Origin: Oscillospiraceae bacterium | Lineage (GTDB): Bacteria > Bacillota > Clostridia > Oscillospirales > Acutalibacteraceae | Length of the DNA stretch: 64,000 nucleotides | Direction of reading: 5' to 3' | Assembly (NCBI GenBank): GCA_015065585.1 | Contig: SVQC01000001.1 | Location: 1-64,000, forward strand | In this document: positions 33,872 through 42,956 of the stretch, piece after piece | How positions within the stretch are numbered: the first letter of the stretch is position 1 | Layout: every line of letters starts with the position of its first letter | Translations under genes and position numbers: made by a program | Notes under the pieces: generated by a model | The model's database searches: none | Told to the model about the DNA's origin: nothing | The model's input: the letters and a program-made list of their open reading frames with translations, nothing else

Positions 33872-35431
33872 TTAATCGTCTATTGATTTGTCAAGAGCAT
33901 TTTCGTAAATAGTAAGCACCATTTCATTCGGGGCCTTTGAACACAGAGTAGCTATTACTGAAACGATAGTACCGATGATAAATCCGGGAATAATCTCATA
34001 AACTCCAGTGTTGTAGATAATAGCATCGGTTACCGTGCTTGTTAAGAAAATAAGCCAGATGATGTCTGCAGCGGCACCTGCGACAATACCTGAAATGGCA
34101 CCGGTATAGTTAAAGCGCTTCCAGAAAAGAGAAAGTATAACAACAGGTCCAAAGGCGGCACCAAAAAGGCCCCAAGCGTTTTCAACCATTGCCATAATGT
34201 TTGCAGCCCAAGCATTGTTGCTTTTTAATCCTGAAAGGGAAATAAGGAGTGCGATAACAGTAACAATAAGCACCACTAGTCTGCCTACCCAAAGGGTCTC
34301 TTTATCGCTAGCTTTGTTCTTTCTGATAATCGGTTTATAAATATCACTTGTGAATGAAGACGAAGCAACTAACAACTGCGAGTCGGCTGTAGACATAGAA
34401 GCGGCAATAATTGCTGATAGTAATATACCGGCTACAAAGCCCGGGAAGATGTTATCAACTATTTTAATGAATATATTTTGCTGTGTGCCTGTAGGAATAA
34501 GTGCGGCAGCAAGAGAGGAACCGTCGTTAAAGATGAATCCGCGTGCTAAAAATGCAATAAGCACTGCAGCACCTAGGGTTATAATCACCCATATGATTGC
34601 GACGGTGGCAGATTTTTTAACCATTGAGGATTTTTTAATAGACATAAATCTTACGAGAATATGTGGCATACCGAAGTAACCGAGTCCCCAACCAAGACCG
34701 GAAATAATATCCTGCCAGCTTGCAGTAAAAGGGTTAGAGTTAAATGCAGTAACCCCTTCAGCAAAAGCCTCTTTATAGCTGTTGTCAAAATTGCCGAAAA
34801 ATAACATAATTATAGGGACAGCAAGTAAAGCAATCAACATTAATATGCCTTGAAAGAAATCGGTCCAGCAAACAGCTTTATAACCTCCCATAAAGGTATA
34901 AATAAGAATGATAGCAGCAAAAATTATCATTGCCAATTGTTTGTGGGTTTCAAACCACGGAATAACAGAACAGAAAACAGTAGTACCTGCATTAAAAGCA
35001 GAAGCAACATAAACGGTAAATGCAATAAGGAAAATAATTGCGCAAATTACCTTTAAAGCAGGACTTGAAGAGGCAAAACGGTTAGTAAGATACTGTGGAA
35101 GGGTAATGGAATCATTGGCAGCTTTTGAAAAACGACGAAGTCTTTTTGCTATAATAAGCCAGTTTAAAGCTGTGCCAATAGCAAGACCAATACCAATCCA
35201 AACCTTGCCCATACCGAAAGCAAGGATACTTCCGGGAAAACCCATAAGAAGCCAACCACTCATATCAGATGCTTGAGCACTCATAGCAGTAACCCATGGT
35301 CCCATAGAACGACCACCAAGGAAATACTCCTTATCGCCGCTATTATTTTTGGATTTAATAAAGAAAATAAATCCAATAGCCAGCATTGCAATAAAGTAAA
35401 TTATAAATGCCAGAAGTTTATAGATGTTCAT
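33872..35431 (-). CDS. putP: Sodium/proline symporter (SSS family)
   Basis: 519 residues with about 13 membrane helices. Family marks are FLGGRSMGPWVTAMSAQASDMSGWLLMGFPG near the start (the sodium/substrate site region of PutP), GGYKAVCWTDFFQG, and LSAIIAASMSTADSQLLVASSSF in the middle. It couples Na+ entry to uptake of an amino acid, most likely proline. It is monocistronic with its own terminator. GGAG stands eight bases before the ATG. Confidence 0.88.
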   Translation of the reverse strand: MNIYKLLAFIIYFIAMLAIGFIFFIKSKNNSGDKEYFLGGRSMGPWVTAMSAQASDMSGWLLMGFPGSILAFGMGKVWIGIGLAIGTALNWLIIAKRLRRFSKAANDSITLPQYLTNRFASSSPALKVICAIIFLIAFTVYVASAFNAGTTVFCSVIPWFETHKQLAMIIFAAIILIYTFMGGYKAVCWTDFFQGILMLIALLAVPIIMLFFGNFDNSYKEAFAEGVTAFNSNPFTASWQDIISGLGWGLGYFGMPHILVRFMSIKKSSMVKKSATVAIIWVIITLGAAVLIAFLARGFIFNDGSSLAAALIPTGTQQNIFIKIVDNIFPGFVAGILLSAIIAASMSTADSQLLVASSSFTSDIYKPIIRKNKASDKETLWVGRLVVLIVTVIALLISLSGLKSNNAWAANIMAMVENAWGLFGAAFGPVVILSLFWKRFNYTGAISGIVAGAAADIIWLIFLTSTVTDAIIYNTGVYEIIPGFIIGTIVSVIATLCSKAPNEMVLTIYENALDKSIDD

Positions 35432-35494
35432 AAAAATACTCCTTTAAAAAAATATAACAGACACAGTATAACACAAACTTTAAAAAAATGCAAT

Positions 35495-35534
35495 AAAGAA
35501 CGAAGTACAGACTAAATTCCGTACTTCGTTCTTT
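35495..35534 (-). terminator. Hairpin between the TetR gene and the symporter promoter region
   Basis: Perfect 14-base inverted repeat (AAAGAACGAAGTAC/GTACTTCGTTCTTT) with a 12-base loop. On the minus strand a T-rich stretch follows a few bases later. It probably ends the TetR transcript. Confidence 0.65.
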
Positions 35535-35603
35535 AAAATCTTTTGATATAAAGGATTAAATTCCAGACTATAGTTTATACTAAAAATAATACGAAAAATA
35601 AAC

Positions 35604-36191
35604 TTAAAGGTTTTTGATGCGATTTAAGAAAAACGGGAGTAAATTGGCGGCAGAATCACTTAGGGAATAATCACCGTTGCAAAGACACCAATCATAAATA
35701 ATTGCTCTTTCGCAAAAGGCGTAGTATTTGACAATATCGTTGACCGACTGTTCTTTTGTTATTGAACCGTTACTTTGACCGTTTATAATAATTTTGCGAA
35801 GTAACTTATAATAAACGCGGTTATGGTCGAGAAGCTGCTTCTCACTCTTTGTTAAAAGCTGAGTAGAATATAAACGTTTAATAAGCTCTAAGTCAACGGT
35901 AGTTTCTATCATATCAAAAAGTTCTTTATTTAAAAATATAAGAGCATCGATGCAGTTTTCAAACCCCATAACCTGATTTTCAAGTTCCTCGTATTTTTCG
36001 TCGAACAAATAAGCGAGAGAACCAAGCAGAGAATCCTTGCTGTCAAAATAATGATAAAAGGAACCCTTTGATGTTTCGGAAGCGGTAATTATATCATCAA
36101 CTGTAGTATCATCATAGCCTTGCTCGTAAAAGAGTTTCCATGCGGCTGATACAATTTTGCCCTTGGTGTTACGCGAATTTTTCTTTCCCAT
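35604..36191 (-). CDS. TetR family transcriptional regulator
   Basis: 195 residues from the ATG at 36191, chosen because AGGAG lies eight bases upstream; an in-frame GTG at 36200 is too close to it. The N-terminal helix-turn-helix (about 5-55) has the TetR pattern IVSAAWKLFYEQGYDDTTVDDIITASETSKGSFYHYF. The C-terminal ligand domain is unassigned. Its target could be itself, the divergent small gene or the symporter; no operator could be proven. Confidence 0.9.
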   Translation of the reverse strand: MGKKNSRNTKGKIVSAAWKLFYEQGYDDTTVDDIITASETSKGSFYHYFDSKDSLLGSLAYLFDEKYEELENQVMGFENCIDALIFLNKELFDMIETTVDLELIKRLYSTQLLTKSEKQLLDHNRVYYKLLRKIIINGQSNGSITKEQSVNDIVKYYAFCERAIIYDWCLCNGDYSLSDSAANLLPFFLNRIKNL

Positions 36192-36315
36192 ATAATTCAC
36201 TCCTTATCACATAAAATATATCACACAAAAGTAAATTTTACAAGAAAAAAGCAAAGGGATGTTTATGGGACATTACACCTTTTATAATAAAAATATAAAC
36301 AAAAGTAAAAAACAC

Positions 36316-36344
36316 TTGACAAATAAAAAACAACAGTATATAAT
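36316..36344 (+). promoter_or_regulatory. Consensus sigma-A promoter for the 57-residue membrane protein
   Basis: TTGACA (36316-36321), a 17-base spacer and TATAAT (36339-36344): a perfect match to the housekeeping consensus. Confidence 0.88.
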
Positions 36345-36356
36345 GAAATTACAGAA

Positions 36357-36374
36357 AAAGAACAAATGTTCTTT
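36357..36374. promoter_or_regulatory. Candidate LexA (SOS) operator
   Basis: Palindrome AAAGAAC-AAAT-GTTCTTT just downstream of the expected transcript start. Its core GAAC-N4-GTTC agrees with the Gram-positive LexA box and differs from the Bacillus consensus only at the outermost positions. No lexA gene is in the window, so this remains a prediction. Confidence 0.45.
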
Positions 36375-36390
36375 TTGGGAGGAAAACGTT

Positions 36391-36564
36391 ATGTCAGCTA
36401 TTCTAATCAGTATTTTTGAAGTGATTTTGGTTGCCTTTACAATTTGGTGTATTTTTAATGAAAACAAGCTTATTGCCTTTGAAAAAAGGTTCTTTAAAAC
36501 TAACCGCCATCGTAGAATGCGCGTAATAAAGGGCGGTAAAAGCGTAGGCAAATATTACGCATAA
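36391..36564 (+). CDS. Small single-pass membrane protein of unknown function
   Basis: 57 residues from the ATG at 36391, which has GGGAGG ten bases upstream; an in-frame extension to 36259 is rejected because it crosses the promoter. One N-terminal hydrophobic helix (about 2-23, with two acidic residues at its end) is followed by a strongly basic tail (KRFFKTNRHRRMRVIKGGK). I do not recognise the family. The strong promoter and possible SOS box raise the idea of a damage-induced small membrane protein such as the YneA/SosA type, but it has no LysM domain and no sequence likeness I can see. Confidence 0.65.
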   Translation: MSAILISIFEVILVAFTIWCIFNENKLIAFEKRFFKTNRHRRMRVIKGGKSVGKYYA

Positions 36565-36603
36565 TTTTTTTATGTCATTTCGTTCCTTGTTGTGACTCCT
36601 GTT

Positions 36604-36642
36604 AAGAAAAAGAGGAAGACCGTCGGTCTTCCTCTTTTTCTT
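36604..36642. terminator. Bidirectional terminator between the small gene and the GH38 mannosidase
   Basis: A long stem (AAGAAAAAGAGGAAGACC/GGTCTTCCTCTTTTTCTT) with a 3-base loop. It serves the plus-strand small gene and the minus-strand mannosidase, whose stop codon it overlaps. Confidence 0.88.
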
Positions 36643-39600
36643 ATTTCTTGAATTTAAGGGTTATAATTTCAAAGTTTTTAACAGGTAACGTTACACATTT
36701 TCCGTCGAAATCTAGCTTTTCTATTTCGTTTTCCATTAGGTCACAAAGGTATGCTTCCTTGAATTTATCGGTAACGGTAATTTTAGCGGTTGTTCTGCTG
36801 TCAAAGGCTTCGTACATTCTGACAATCATATCGTCACTGTTTTCTGCCTTTTTAACCGTTTCAATAATTACGCTCTCACTGTCTGTTGAAACAAGAGAAA
36901 AGTTATCTTTTATAGTACCGATTTGCTTTTCAACGTTTGAAGCAAACATAGGCTGATTTAGAGCGTAGGCTTCATTAATTATGCCTGCTTCTCTGAAGGA
37001 ACCTTGGTGTGACAAGAGAGAATAGGTGAAGGTGTGCTGACCGATATCGGCTTCGGCATTAGGATAGGTGCCACACTTGAGTATAGTAAGCTTTAATGTA
37101 TTACCTAAAGCGCTGTAACCATATTTGCAGTCGTTAAGCAGAGAAACACCGTAATTTGAGTCGCTCATATCAACCCACTTATGAGCGCAGGTTTCAAATT
37201 TAGCGGCATCCCAGCTTGTGTTCTGATGAACGGGACGGCTTGTGTGTCCGTACTGAATTTCGTAGGTAGCGTTTTTAACGTAAACATCGAGAGGGAAGGC
37301 CACCTTTAAAATCTGATGATGCTGATGCCAATCAATTTGTGTATCGAAATCAATTCGTCCGTTTTCACTGTAGAGCCAGATATTTTGAGAAATGGAAGAA
37401 TTCATATAATTTCTCTTGACGTTAAAGCCTGCTCGAGAACCGTCAAAAACAGGAGTGATTTCGGCTTTATCGTAAAGTATCCACATTTTTTCTTTGTAGT
37501 AATCGGTAATTTCCCAGTTGTCGTATACTTTGGGGTAGTCCTCAAACACCTGAAGCTCATTACCGAATTCACCCTCTTTAAATACCCTGCGGTTAGCGGT
37601 TTTATCAAAGAGGTTAACAATGCGTCCACTTTGGTCAAGTTCTAATTTGTAGAATTTGTTTTCTGCAGTTAAGCCGTCAACGGAAACTGTAGACTTTTGA
37701 ACAAAATCATTAGCGACCGACCAACCAAAAGCGGGAATATCCTCCTTGATTTCAACGGTTTTTCCGTTAAGCGTTACCATACCGCGTCTTGCAAAGCCTG
37801 AAGGGTTATATACGAAAATACCGCCATCGGAAGAAATATTACTTTTTATTTTATTAAGCTTATTATCTATAACACCGTTTGTAAAATCAAAAACTTCGGC
37901 ATAGTCTTTATCGGTTCCGTCATAAACGGTTTTAATTGAAGAACCGGGTATAATATCGTGGAACTGATTGTGGAGTACCTTGTTCCAATTATTGTAAATA
38001 CCCTTAGCGTTGTAATCGCCACCGAACAAAAGGTCGGTATATGAAAGGGCTTCTGCCTGTCCTAATAGGAATTCGCTCTTGCGGTTGTTACGCTTGTTTT
38101 TAGCAATGGAAGTGTAAGTTCCACGATGAAATTCGAGATAAAGCTCTCCAACCCATTTTGGAGTACGCTTTGTAGCAACGCAGGCTTTGTCAAAATCCTC
38201 TTTTGTTTTGTCAAGGTACTGAGCAAGGGAAGAAGTTTTTGTGACGGGCATACCGGGGATACCTTTTGATAGTCTGCGCTGAGTTTCAAGCATTTCTTTG
38301 GTTGGACCTCCTCCTCCGTCGCCGTGACCGAAAGTCGTCATGGTATCTTTGCCATATTCTTTCTGTTTAAAACGGTTGTAGGTGCCTTTAATATGAGAGG
38401 GGGTAAGAAGACCTACGTAAGTAGCAATTCGGTTGGGCTCAACACCTGTGTAATTTTGGGTGGTGATAAAGTTTGTGAAAATTTCACTTCCGTCAATGCC
38501 TTCCCAGACAAAACGGTCTACGGGTAAGGTATTGGTCTCGTTCCAAGAAATTTTTGAGGTCACAAAATGTCTGATACCGGCTTTTTTGAGTATCTGCGGC
38601 ATGGCTGCAGAGTAACCGAAAACGTCGGGTAAGAAAAGAATCTGAGAATCAATACCAAATTCGTCTTTAAAGAATTTTTTGCCCTGCATAATCTGCCGTA
38701 CAAAGCTTTCACCACTTATAAGGTTGCAGTCGGCTTCAACCCACATAGCACCTTCGGGTTCCCATCTGCCGTCTTTGACGAGTTCCTTGAGCTCTTCATA
38801 TTTCTCAGGTGCTTCTTCCTTTAAATAACGGTAAAGCTCGGGTTGAGAAAGCATAAATTTATACTCTGGATAACGCTTCATAAGGTTAATTGCAGTAGAA
38901 AAACTACGCTGTACCTTTTCTCGTGTCTGAGCGCGGTCCCAAAGCCATTCGACGTCAATATGGGTATGTCCGACACAGTGAACTACGGGTTTGCCATCAA
39001 CGGTGCAACGCTTGGCGTAAAATTCATTCCCGATGAAATTAATGGCATTAACAACGCTGTCTAAGAATTCTGTGCTTTCCATATCGCGAAAATCTATAAG
39101 ATTTGCGGTTTGTTCTAGCAAAGGCATAATATCGTTGTATTCCTGACTGTTTTCGTTAAGCATAACTGCACAGTCGTAAGCAACCTTCATATCGTAATAA
39201 AGCTGTTCTGTAAGCTGATTTAACTCAAAAAGCTTTATGCTGGGTATGATACGGTAGTTTTGAAGACCTAGATAATAATAGTTGTGTAACTCGTAATCGG
39301 TGTCTGGCTCAAGAATTACTTCTTTGTGATTGCCGTCGACACCCTGAATCATTTCACCATTAAGATAGATTATGCCCTGGGGGGTAATGGCAGTCCATGC
39401 TTGAGGCATACCGTCATCAACCTTAAGATAGTATGAGATGTTTTCTTTGGCTGGTGGAGTATGAAACTTGCATCTGAACCAGAAATGAGCGTCATTGCCG
39501 GTTAAAGCAGTACCTGAAGCGAAGGGTTCCCAACCGTCTTTTGGAAAGGAATTATCGGTTTTATAATTGCTGGATTTGACATATTCAATGTCTTCAATTT

Positions 39601-39673
39601 GAAAAACAAGTTTATTGGTAGCCGAAAATAAGTTGTCACAGGTTATTTTGATTTTTTCTTTAATAAAACCCAT
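36641..39673 (-). CDS. Alpha-mannosidase, glycoside hydrolase family 38
   Basis: 1010 residues with no signal peptide, so cytoplasmic. The GH38 zinc site is GHTHIDVEWLW (His238, Asp240). The nucleophile is Asp350 in FLPDVFGYSAAMPQIL, and FGHGDGGGGPTKEML carries further ligands. The C-terminal beta-rich half is typical of the family. It removes alpha-linked mannose from imported oligosaccharides. Transcribed divergently from an AraC regulator 110 bases away, which probably controls it. No transporter gene is adjacent. Confidence 0.93.
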   Translation of the reverse strand: MGFIKEKIKITCDNLFSATNKLVFQIEDIEYVKSSNYKTDNSFPKDGWEPFASGTALTGNDAHFWFRCKFHTPPAKENISYYLKVDDGMPQAWTAITPQGIIYLNGEMIQGVDGNHKEVILEPDTDYELHNYYYLGLQNYRIIPSIKLFELNQLTEQLYYDMKVAYDCAVMLNENSQEYNDIMPLLEQTANLIDFRDMESTEFLDSVVNAINFIGNEFYAKRCTVDGKPVVHCVGHTHIDVEWLWDRAQTREKVQRSFSTAINLMKRYPEYKFMLSQPELYRYLKEEAPEKYEELKELVKDGRWEPEGAMWVEADCNLISGESFVRQIMQGKKFFKDEFGIDSQILFLPDVFGYSAAMPQILKKAGIRHFVTSKISWNETNTLPVDRFVWEGIDGSEIFTNFITTQNYTGVEPNRIATYVGLLTPSHIKGTYNRFKQKEYGKDTMTTFGHGDGGGGPTKEMLETQRRLSKGIPGMPVTKTSSLAQYLDKTKEDFDKACVATKRTPKWVGELYLEFHRGTYTSIAKNKRNNRKSEFLLGQAEALSYTDLLFGGDYNAKGIYNNWNKVLHNQFHDIIPGSSIKTVYDGTDKDYAEVFDFTNGVIDNKLNKIKSNISSDGGIFVYNPSGFARRGMVTLNGKTVEIKEDIPAFGWSVANDFVQKSTVSVDGLTAENKFYKLELDQSGRIVNLFDKTANRRVFKEGEFGNELQVFEDYPKVYDNWEITDYYKEKMWILYDKAEITPVFDGSRAGFNVKRNYMNSSISQNIWLYSENGRIDFDTQIDWHQHHQILKVAFPLDVYVKNATYEIQYGHTSRPVHQNTSWDAAKFETCAHKWVDMSDSNYGVSLLNDCKYGYSALGNTLKLTILKCGTYPNAEADIGQHTFTYSLLSHQGSFREAGIINEAYALNQPMFASNVEKQIGTIKDNFSLVSTDSESVIIETVKKAENSDDMIVRMYEAFDSRTTAKITVTDKFKEAYLCDLMENEIEKLDFDGKCVTLPVKNFEIITLKFKK

Positions 39674-39783
39674 ATAAACACACCTTTACTGTTTTTCTTT
39701 TATTGTAATATAACAGGGGTTGAATTGCAAATTCTAATGTGATAATATAATTATGGTATTTTGATATTTTGAGGTAGAAATTT

Positions 39784-40626
39784 ATGGAAGCGAAACTGCT
39801 TAGGGCTGAAAAATTTGTTGATATGAACACCGAAATATCCTACCGCTATGTTTATAGCGATACCGAGTATTTCAGATATCATTATCACGATTATTTTGAG
39901 ATTTTTCTTATCCTTGACGGTAGTGTTATGCATATTGTGAACGGTGCTGAAATCCGTCTTGGAAAGGGAAGTCTTGTGCTTATTAGACCTGACGATTGCC
40001 ATAATTACCGGCTTGATAATGAAAAACAGTTTTCAATGCTTAATATTACCTTTACTGCCGATACTGCAAATTCCCTTTTTTTATACCTTGACAATGGATT
40101 CCCAAAGGAAAATCTTTTAAATTCTTCGTTGCCACCAGAAGCCCATCTTGATAGCTTTGAGTTTGAGAGAGTTTGCAAGAGAATGAATGTTATAAGGGCT
40201 GCTGACCCAAAAGATTTAGCTGGAATAAAAACTTCCCTTAGAATATTCCTTTTTGATATTTTCGTAAGATATTTTTCAGACGAAATTTCCACTTATGAAA
40301 AAATACCTTTGTGGCTTGAGGAAATGTGTTCTAAAGTAAAGAAAAACTGCCGTTTTTCACTAGGAAGTGAATATTTCTTTTCGCTGTCAAATAAGAGCAG
40401 AGAACATATTTCAAGAACTATGAAAAAATATACCGGTATGACGGTTACGGAGTATATAAATACCTTAAGACTTAATTATATAGCAAATATGCTGAGAAAC
40501 AGTAATCACAGTATTTCCGATATTATCTATGACAGTGGTTTCAACAATATAAGCTGGGCAAGTGAACTTTTTAAAGGAAAATACGGTGTTACTATGCGTG
40601 ATTACAGACAGTCTATAAAAAAATAA
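39784..40626 (+). CDS. AraC-family regulator, probably of the alpha-mannosidase
   Basis: 280 residues. An N-terminal cupin domain (YHYHDYFEIFLILDGSVMHIVNGAEIRLGKGSLVLIRPDDCH, about 37-77) with metal/sugar-site histidines precedes a C-terminal double helix-turn-helix (SNHSISDIIYDSGFNNISWASELFKGKYGVTMRDYR). GAGGT stands before the ATG. Divergent orientation with the GH38 gene and the cupin/HTH design fit a sugar-responsive activator. Confidence 0.88.
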   Translation: MEAKLLRAEKFVDMNTEISYRYVYSDTEYFRYHYHDYFEIFLILDGSVMHIVNGAEIRLGKGSLVLIRPDDCHNYRLDNEKQFSMLNITFTADTANSLFLYLDNGFPKENLLNSSLPPEAHLDSFEFERVCKRMNVIRAADPKDLAGIKTSLRIFLFDIFVRYFSDEISTYEKIPLWLEEMCSKVKKNCRFSLGSEYFFSLSNKSREHISRTMKKYTGMTVTEYINTLRLNYIANMLRNSNHSISDIIYDSGFNNISWASELFKGKYGVTMRDYRQSIKK

Positions 40627-40650
40627 GCCCGATAAAACTCGGGCTTTTAA
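40625..40650. terminator. Bidirectional terminator between AraC gene and acpP
   Basis: Stem AAGCCCGA/TCGGGCTT with a TAAAAC loop and TTTT on the plus strand; the minus strand also runs into a T-rich stretch. It lies between two convergent genes. Confidence 0.85.
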
Positions 40651-40655
40651 ATTAT

Positions 40656-40883
40656 TTATTTGTTTTCTTCTATGTAGGAAACAACATCTCCCACAGTTTT
40701 CATTTTTTCAATTTCCTCATCGGGAATATCAACACCGAATTCGTCTTCAAGGGACATAAGCATTTCAACGATGTCAAGGCTGTCAGCGTTAAGGTCTTCG
40801 CCAAGTCGGGTTTCGGCGGTGATGGTATCAGCATCAATCTCTAACTGTTCTGCAATAATTTCTTTGAGTTTGTCAAAAATCAT
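40656..40883 (-). CDS. acpP: Acyl carrier protein
   Basis: 75 residues, acidic. The phosphopantetheine attachment site is [15 protein letters not shown] with Ser36. It carries growing acyl chains in type II fatty-acid synthesis. It stands alone here, away from fab genes, with its own TTGACA promoter and the AGGAG site before the ATG. Confidence 0.95.
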   Translation of the reverse strand: MIFDKLKEIIAEQLEIDADTITAETRLGEDLNADSLDIVEMLMSLEDEFGVDIPDEEIEKMKTVGDVVSYIEENK

Positions 40884-40933
40884 TAAAAATACTCCTTTGT
40901 TATGTTTTGACCGATAATAAGGTCTACAACAAA

Positions 40934-40962
40934 ATAATATTTAAAATTTTGCGTTTTGTCAA
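40934..40962 (-). promoter_or_regulatory. Probable housekeeping promoter of acpP
   Basis: On the minus strand, TTGACA (40957-40962), 17 bases, TATTAT (40934-40939), about 50 bases before the acpP start codon. Confidence 0.78.
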
Positions 40963-41011
40963 TAGTTTTTTTGTAATAGGGCTTTTCCTGGGACTTTATT
41001 TTAAAAAAATC

Positions 41012-41040
41012 TTGCAAAAAAAGGCGTTATGTTTTATAAT
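41012..41040 (+). promoter_or_regulatory. Probable housekeeping promoter of proS
   Basis: TTGCAA (41012-41017), 17 bases, TATAAT (41035-41040), about 30 bases before the proS start. The leader is too short to hold a T-box riboswitch. Confidence 0.78.
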
Positions 41041-41071
41041 CTTTATATTATTGATTATTATGGTGATATAA

Positions 41072-42505
41072 ATGGCAAAAGAAAAATTAGTAAAAGAAAT
41101 TACTTCTATGGATGAAGACTTTGCAAAATGGTATACTGATGTTGTATCTAAAGCTGAGCTTATGGACTATTCCTCTGTAAAGGGATGTATGATTATACGT
41201 CCTTACGGTTGGGCAATCTGGGAAAATATTCAGCGTATACTCGACGGTATGTTTAAGGAAACAGGACACGAAAACGTTTCTATGCCTATGTTTATTCCTG
41301 AGGGACTTCTGCAGATAGAAAAAGACCATGTTGAAGGCTTTGCTCCTGAGGCTGCATGGATAACTCATGGCGGCAACGATAAGCTTGAGGAACGCCTTTG
41401 CGTTCGTCCTACATCTGAAACTCTGTTTTGTGACCATTATAAGAATATAATTCATTCTTGGCGCGACCTTCCTAAACTGTATAATCAGTGGTGCAGTGTT
41501 GTAAGATGGGAAAAAACAACCCGTCCTTTTCTCCGCTCCAGAGAATTTCATTGGCAGGAAGGTCATACCATTCACGCTACTGCTGCGGAGGCTAAAGAAG
41601 AAACTGTTCGTATGCTTAATATTTATGCCGATTTTGCAGAGAAATATCTTGCTATTCCTGTAATTAAAGGCGTAAAGACTGAGAAAGAGCGTTTTGCGGG
41701 CGCTGTTGATACATATACTATTGAAGCTATGATGCATGACGGTAAGGCACTTCAAAGCGGTACCTCTCACTTCTTTGGTGACGGTTTTGCTAAGGCTTTT
41801 GGAATTCAGTTTACCGATAAGGAAAATAAGCTTTCAACTCCTTTCCAGACTTCTTGGGGCGTTTCAACACGTCTTATTGGCGCTATAATTATGACTCACG
41901 GCGACGATAACGGCCTTGTTCTTCCTCCTGCTGTTGCACCGATTCAGCTTATTATCGTTCCTATTGCTTCTCATAAACCCGGTGTTAACGAAAAGGCTGA
42001 GGAAATAAACGCACGTCTTAAGAATATTTGCCGTGTTAAAACCGATAACAGCGATAATTCACCCGGTTGGAAGTTTGCTGAATATGAAATGAAGGGTGTT
42101 CCGCTTCGCCTTGAAATCGGTCCTCGTGATATAGAGAATAATCAGTGCGTACTCGTTCGCAGAGATAATGGTGAAAAAATAACCGTTAACCTCGATGAAC
42201 TTGAAACCGTTGTTCCTGAGATGCTGAATGCTGTTCATGACGGTCTTTATAATAAAGCTCTACAGAATCGCACCGAAAAAACCTACGTTGCAAATAATCT
42301 TGATGAGATTATTGAAATTGCTGATACTAAACCCGGCTTTATAAAAACTATGTGGTGCGGCGACCGTGCTTGCGAAGAAATGCTTAAGGAAAAAGCAGGC
42401 GTTTCTTCCAGATGTATGCCTTTTGAACAGGAAAATCTCGGCGATAAATGTGTTTGCTGCGGCAAGCCTGCCCAAAAAATGATTTATTGGGGCAAGGCTT
42501 ACTAA
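41072..42505 (+). CDS. proS: Prolyl-tRNA synthetase, eukaryote/archaea-like type
   Basis: 477 residues, the short form without the bacterial editing insertion. Class II motifs are seen: [29 protein letters not shown], then [22 protein letters not shown], and the motif 3 region [15 protein letters not shown]. The C-terminal part has a zinc-type Cys set ([10 protein letters not shown]...CVCCGK) and ends in KAY, as in eukaryote-like enzymes. It charges tRNA-Pro. It precedes the ribosomal cluster but is separated from it by a 450-base promoter/leader region. Confidence 0.95.
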   Translation: MAKEKLVKEITSMDEDFAKWYTDVVSKAELMDYSSVKGCMIIRPYGWAIWENIQRILDGMFKETGHENVSMPMFIPEGLLQIEKDHVEGFAPEAAWITHGGNDKLEERLCVRPTSETLFCDHYKNIIHSWRDLPKLYNQWCSVVRWEKTTRPFLRSREFHWQEGHTIHATAAEAKEETVRMLNIYADFAEKYLAIPVIKGVKTEKERFAGAVDTYTIEAMMHDGKALQSGTSHFFGDGFAKAFGIQFTDKENKLSTPFQTSWGVSTRLIGAIIMTHGDDNGLVLPPAVAPIQLIIVPIASHKPGVNEKAEEINARLKNICRVKTDNSDNSPGWKFAEYEMKGVPLRLEIGPRDIENNQCVLVRRDNGEKITVNLDELETVVPEMLNAVHDGLYNKALQNRTEKTYVANNLDEIIEIADTKPGFIKTMWCGDRACEEMLKEKAGVSSRCMPFEQENLGDKCVCCGKPAQKMIYWGKAY

Positions 42506-42660
42506 TGTTCTTTAAAAATTACCCCCCCTGTTTTTCTTTGAAAAATAGGTGAGCAGGGATGAAAAAGCCCTTTTTCTTACATTATATATATACGCGCGTA
42601 TATGGGGTAAAAAATCCCTAGAAAATTAAAAATAAAAAAATTAACTTTTTTTAAAAAAAC
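42506..42660. other. Intergenic region after proS, with a 16-bp perfect palindrome
   Basis: No gene is seen. A weak stem (AGGG/CCCT, then TTTTT) near 42555-42575 may terminate proS. At 42588-42603 lies the perfect palindrome ATATACGCGCGTATAT, an alternating purine-pyrimidine tract. The remainder is A/T-rich sequence ahead of the ribosomal promoter. Confidence 0.5.
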
Positions 42661-42662
42661 AC

Positions 42663-42691
42663 TTGCATTGCAGGTGTTTTTGTGTTATTAT
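42663..42691 (+). promoter_or_regulatory. Promoter of the S10-spc-alpha ribosomal cluster
   Basis: TTGCAT (42663-42668), 17 bases, TATTAT (42686-42691). It is followed by a leader of about 260 bases before rpsJ. Confidence 0.72.
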
Positions 42692-42730
42692 ACATAAGTA
42701 CGCGAATGAATAGGCGTACTGTCATGCGTT

Positions 42731-42921
42731 GATGTGGGAGGTGGCTGACCTCGAGTCAGGAAATTTCCACGGAGTATGTCCGATTTTAAACCGGGCGAAC
42801 CAATACCTCAGACTATTAAGCACAATAGGATAACTTGCGAACCTGTTGTGTATCCGGATTCACCGCAACCCCAGTGGTCCGGTTTTATAATGGAGTGTGA
42901 TGAAACACACGGCACAGTGTG
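42731..42921 (+). promoter_or_regulatory. Structured 5' leader RNA upstream of rpsJ
   Basis: Four stems can be drawn. First, GTGGGA/TTTCCAC (42734-42770) enclosing CTGAC-CTCGA-GTCAG (42745-42759). Second, a 9-pair stem CACAATAGG/CCTGTTGTG (42821-42850). Third, CCGGA...CAC/GTG..TCCGG (42854-42882). Fourth, GTGTG-ATGAAA-CACAC (42895-42910). The CACAC arm of the last stem could instead pair with GTGTG at 42917-42921, next to the ribosome binding site at 42942. A leader that regulates ribosomal protein synthesis is plausible. I do not recognise a known Rfam motif. Confidence 0.55.
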
Positions 42922-42956
42922 AGGTAGCCCGCCAAACTAACAAGGAGGCGACAAAA

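Noticed and set aside
40884-41071. T-box riboswitch ahead of proS
   Set aside because: The promoter leaves a leader of only about 30 bases, and no specifier loop or T-box sequence is present.
42897-42956. N-terminal extension of rpsJ from the upstream ATGs
   Set aside because: The extension lies in the structured leader, S10 does not have it, and the ATG at 42957 has a strong AAGGAGG site.
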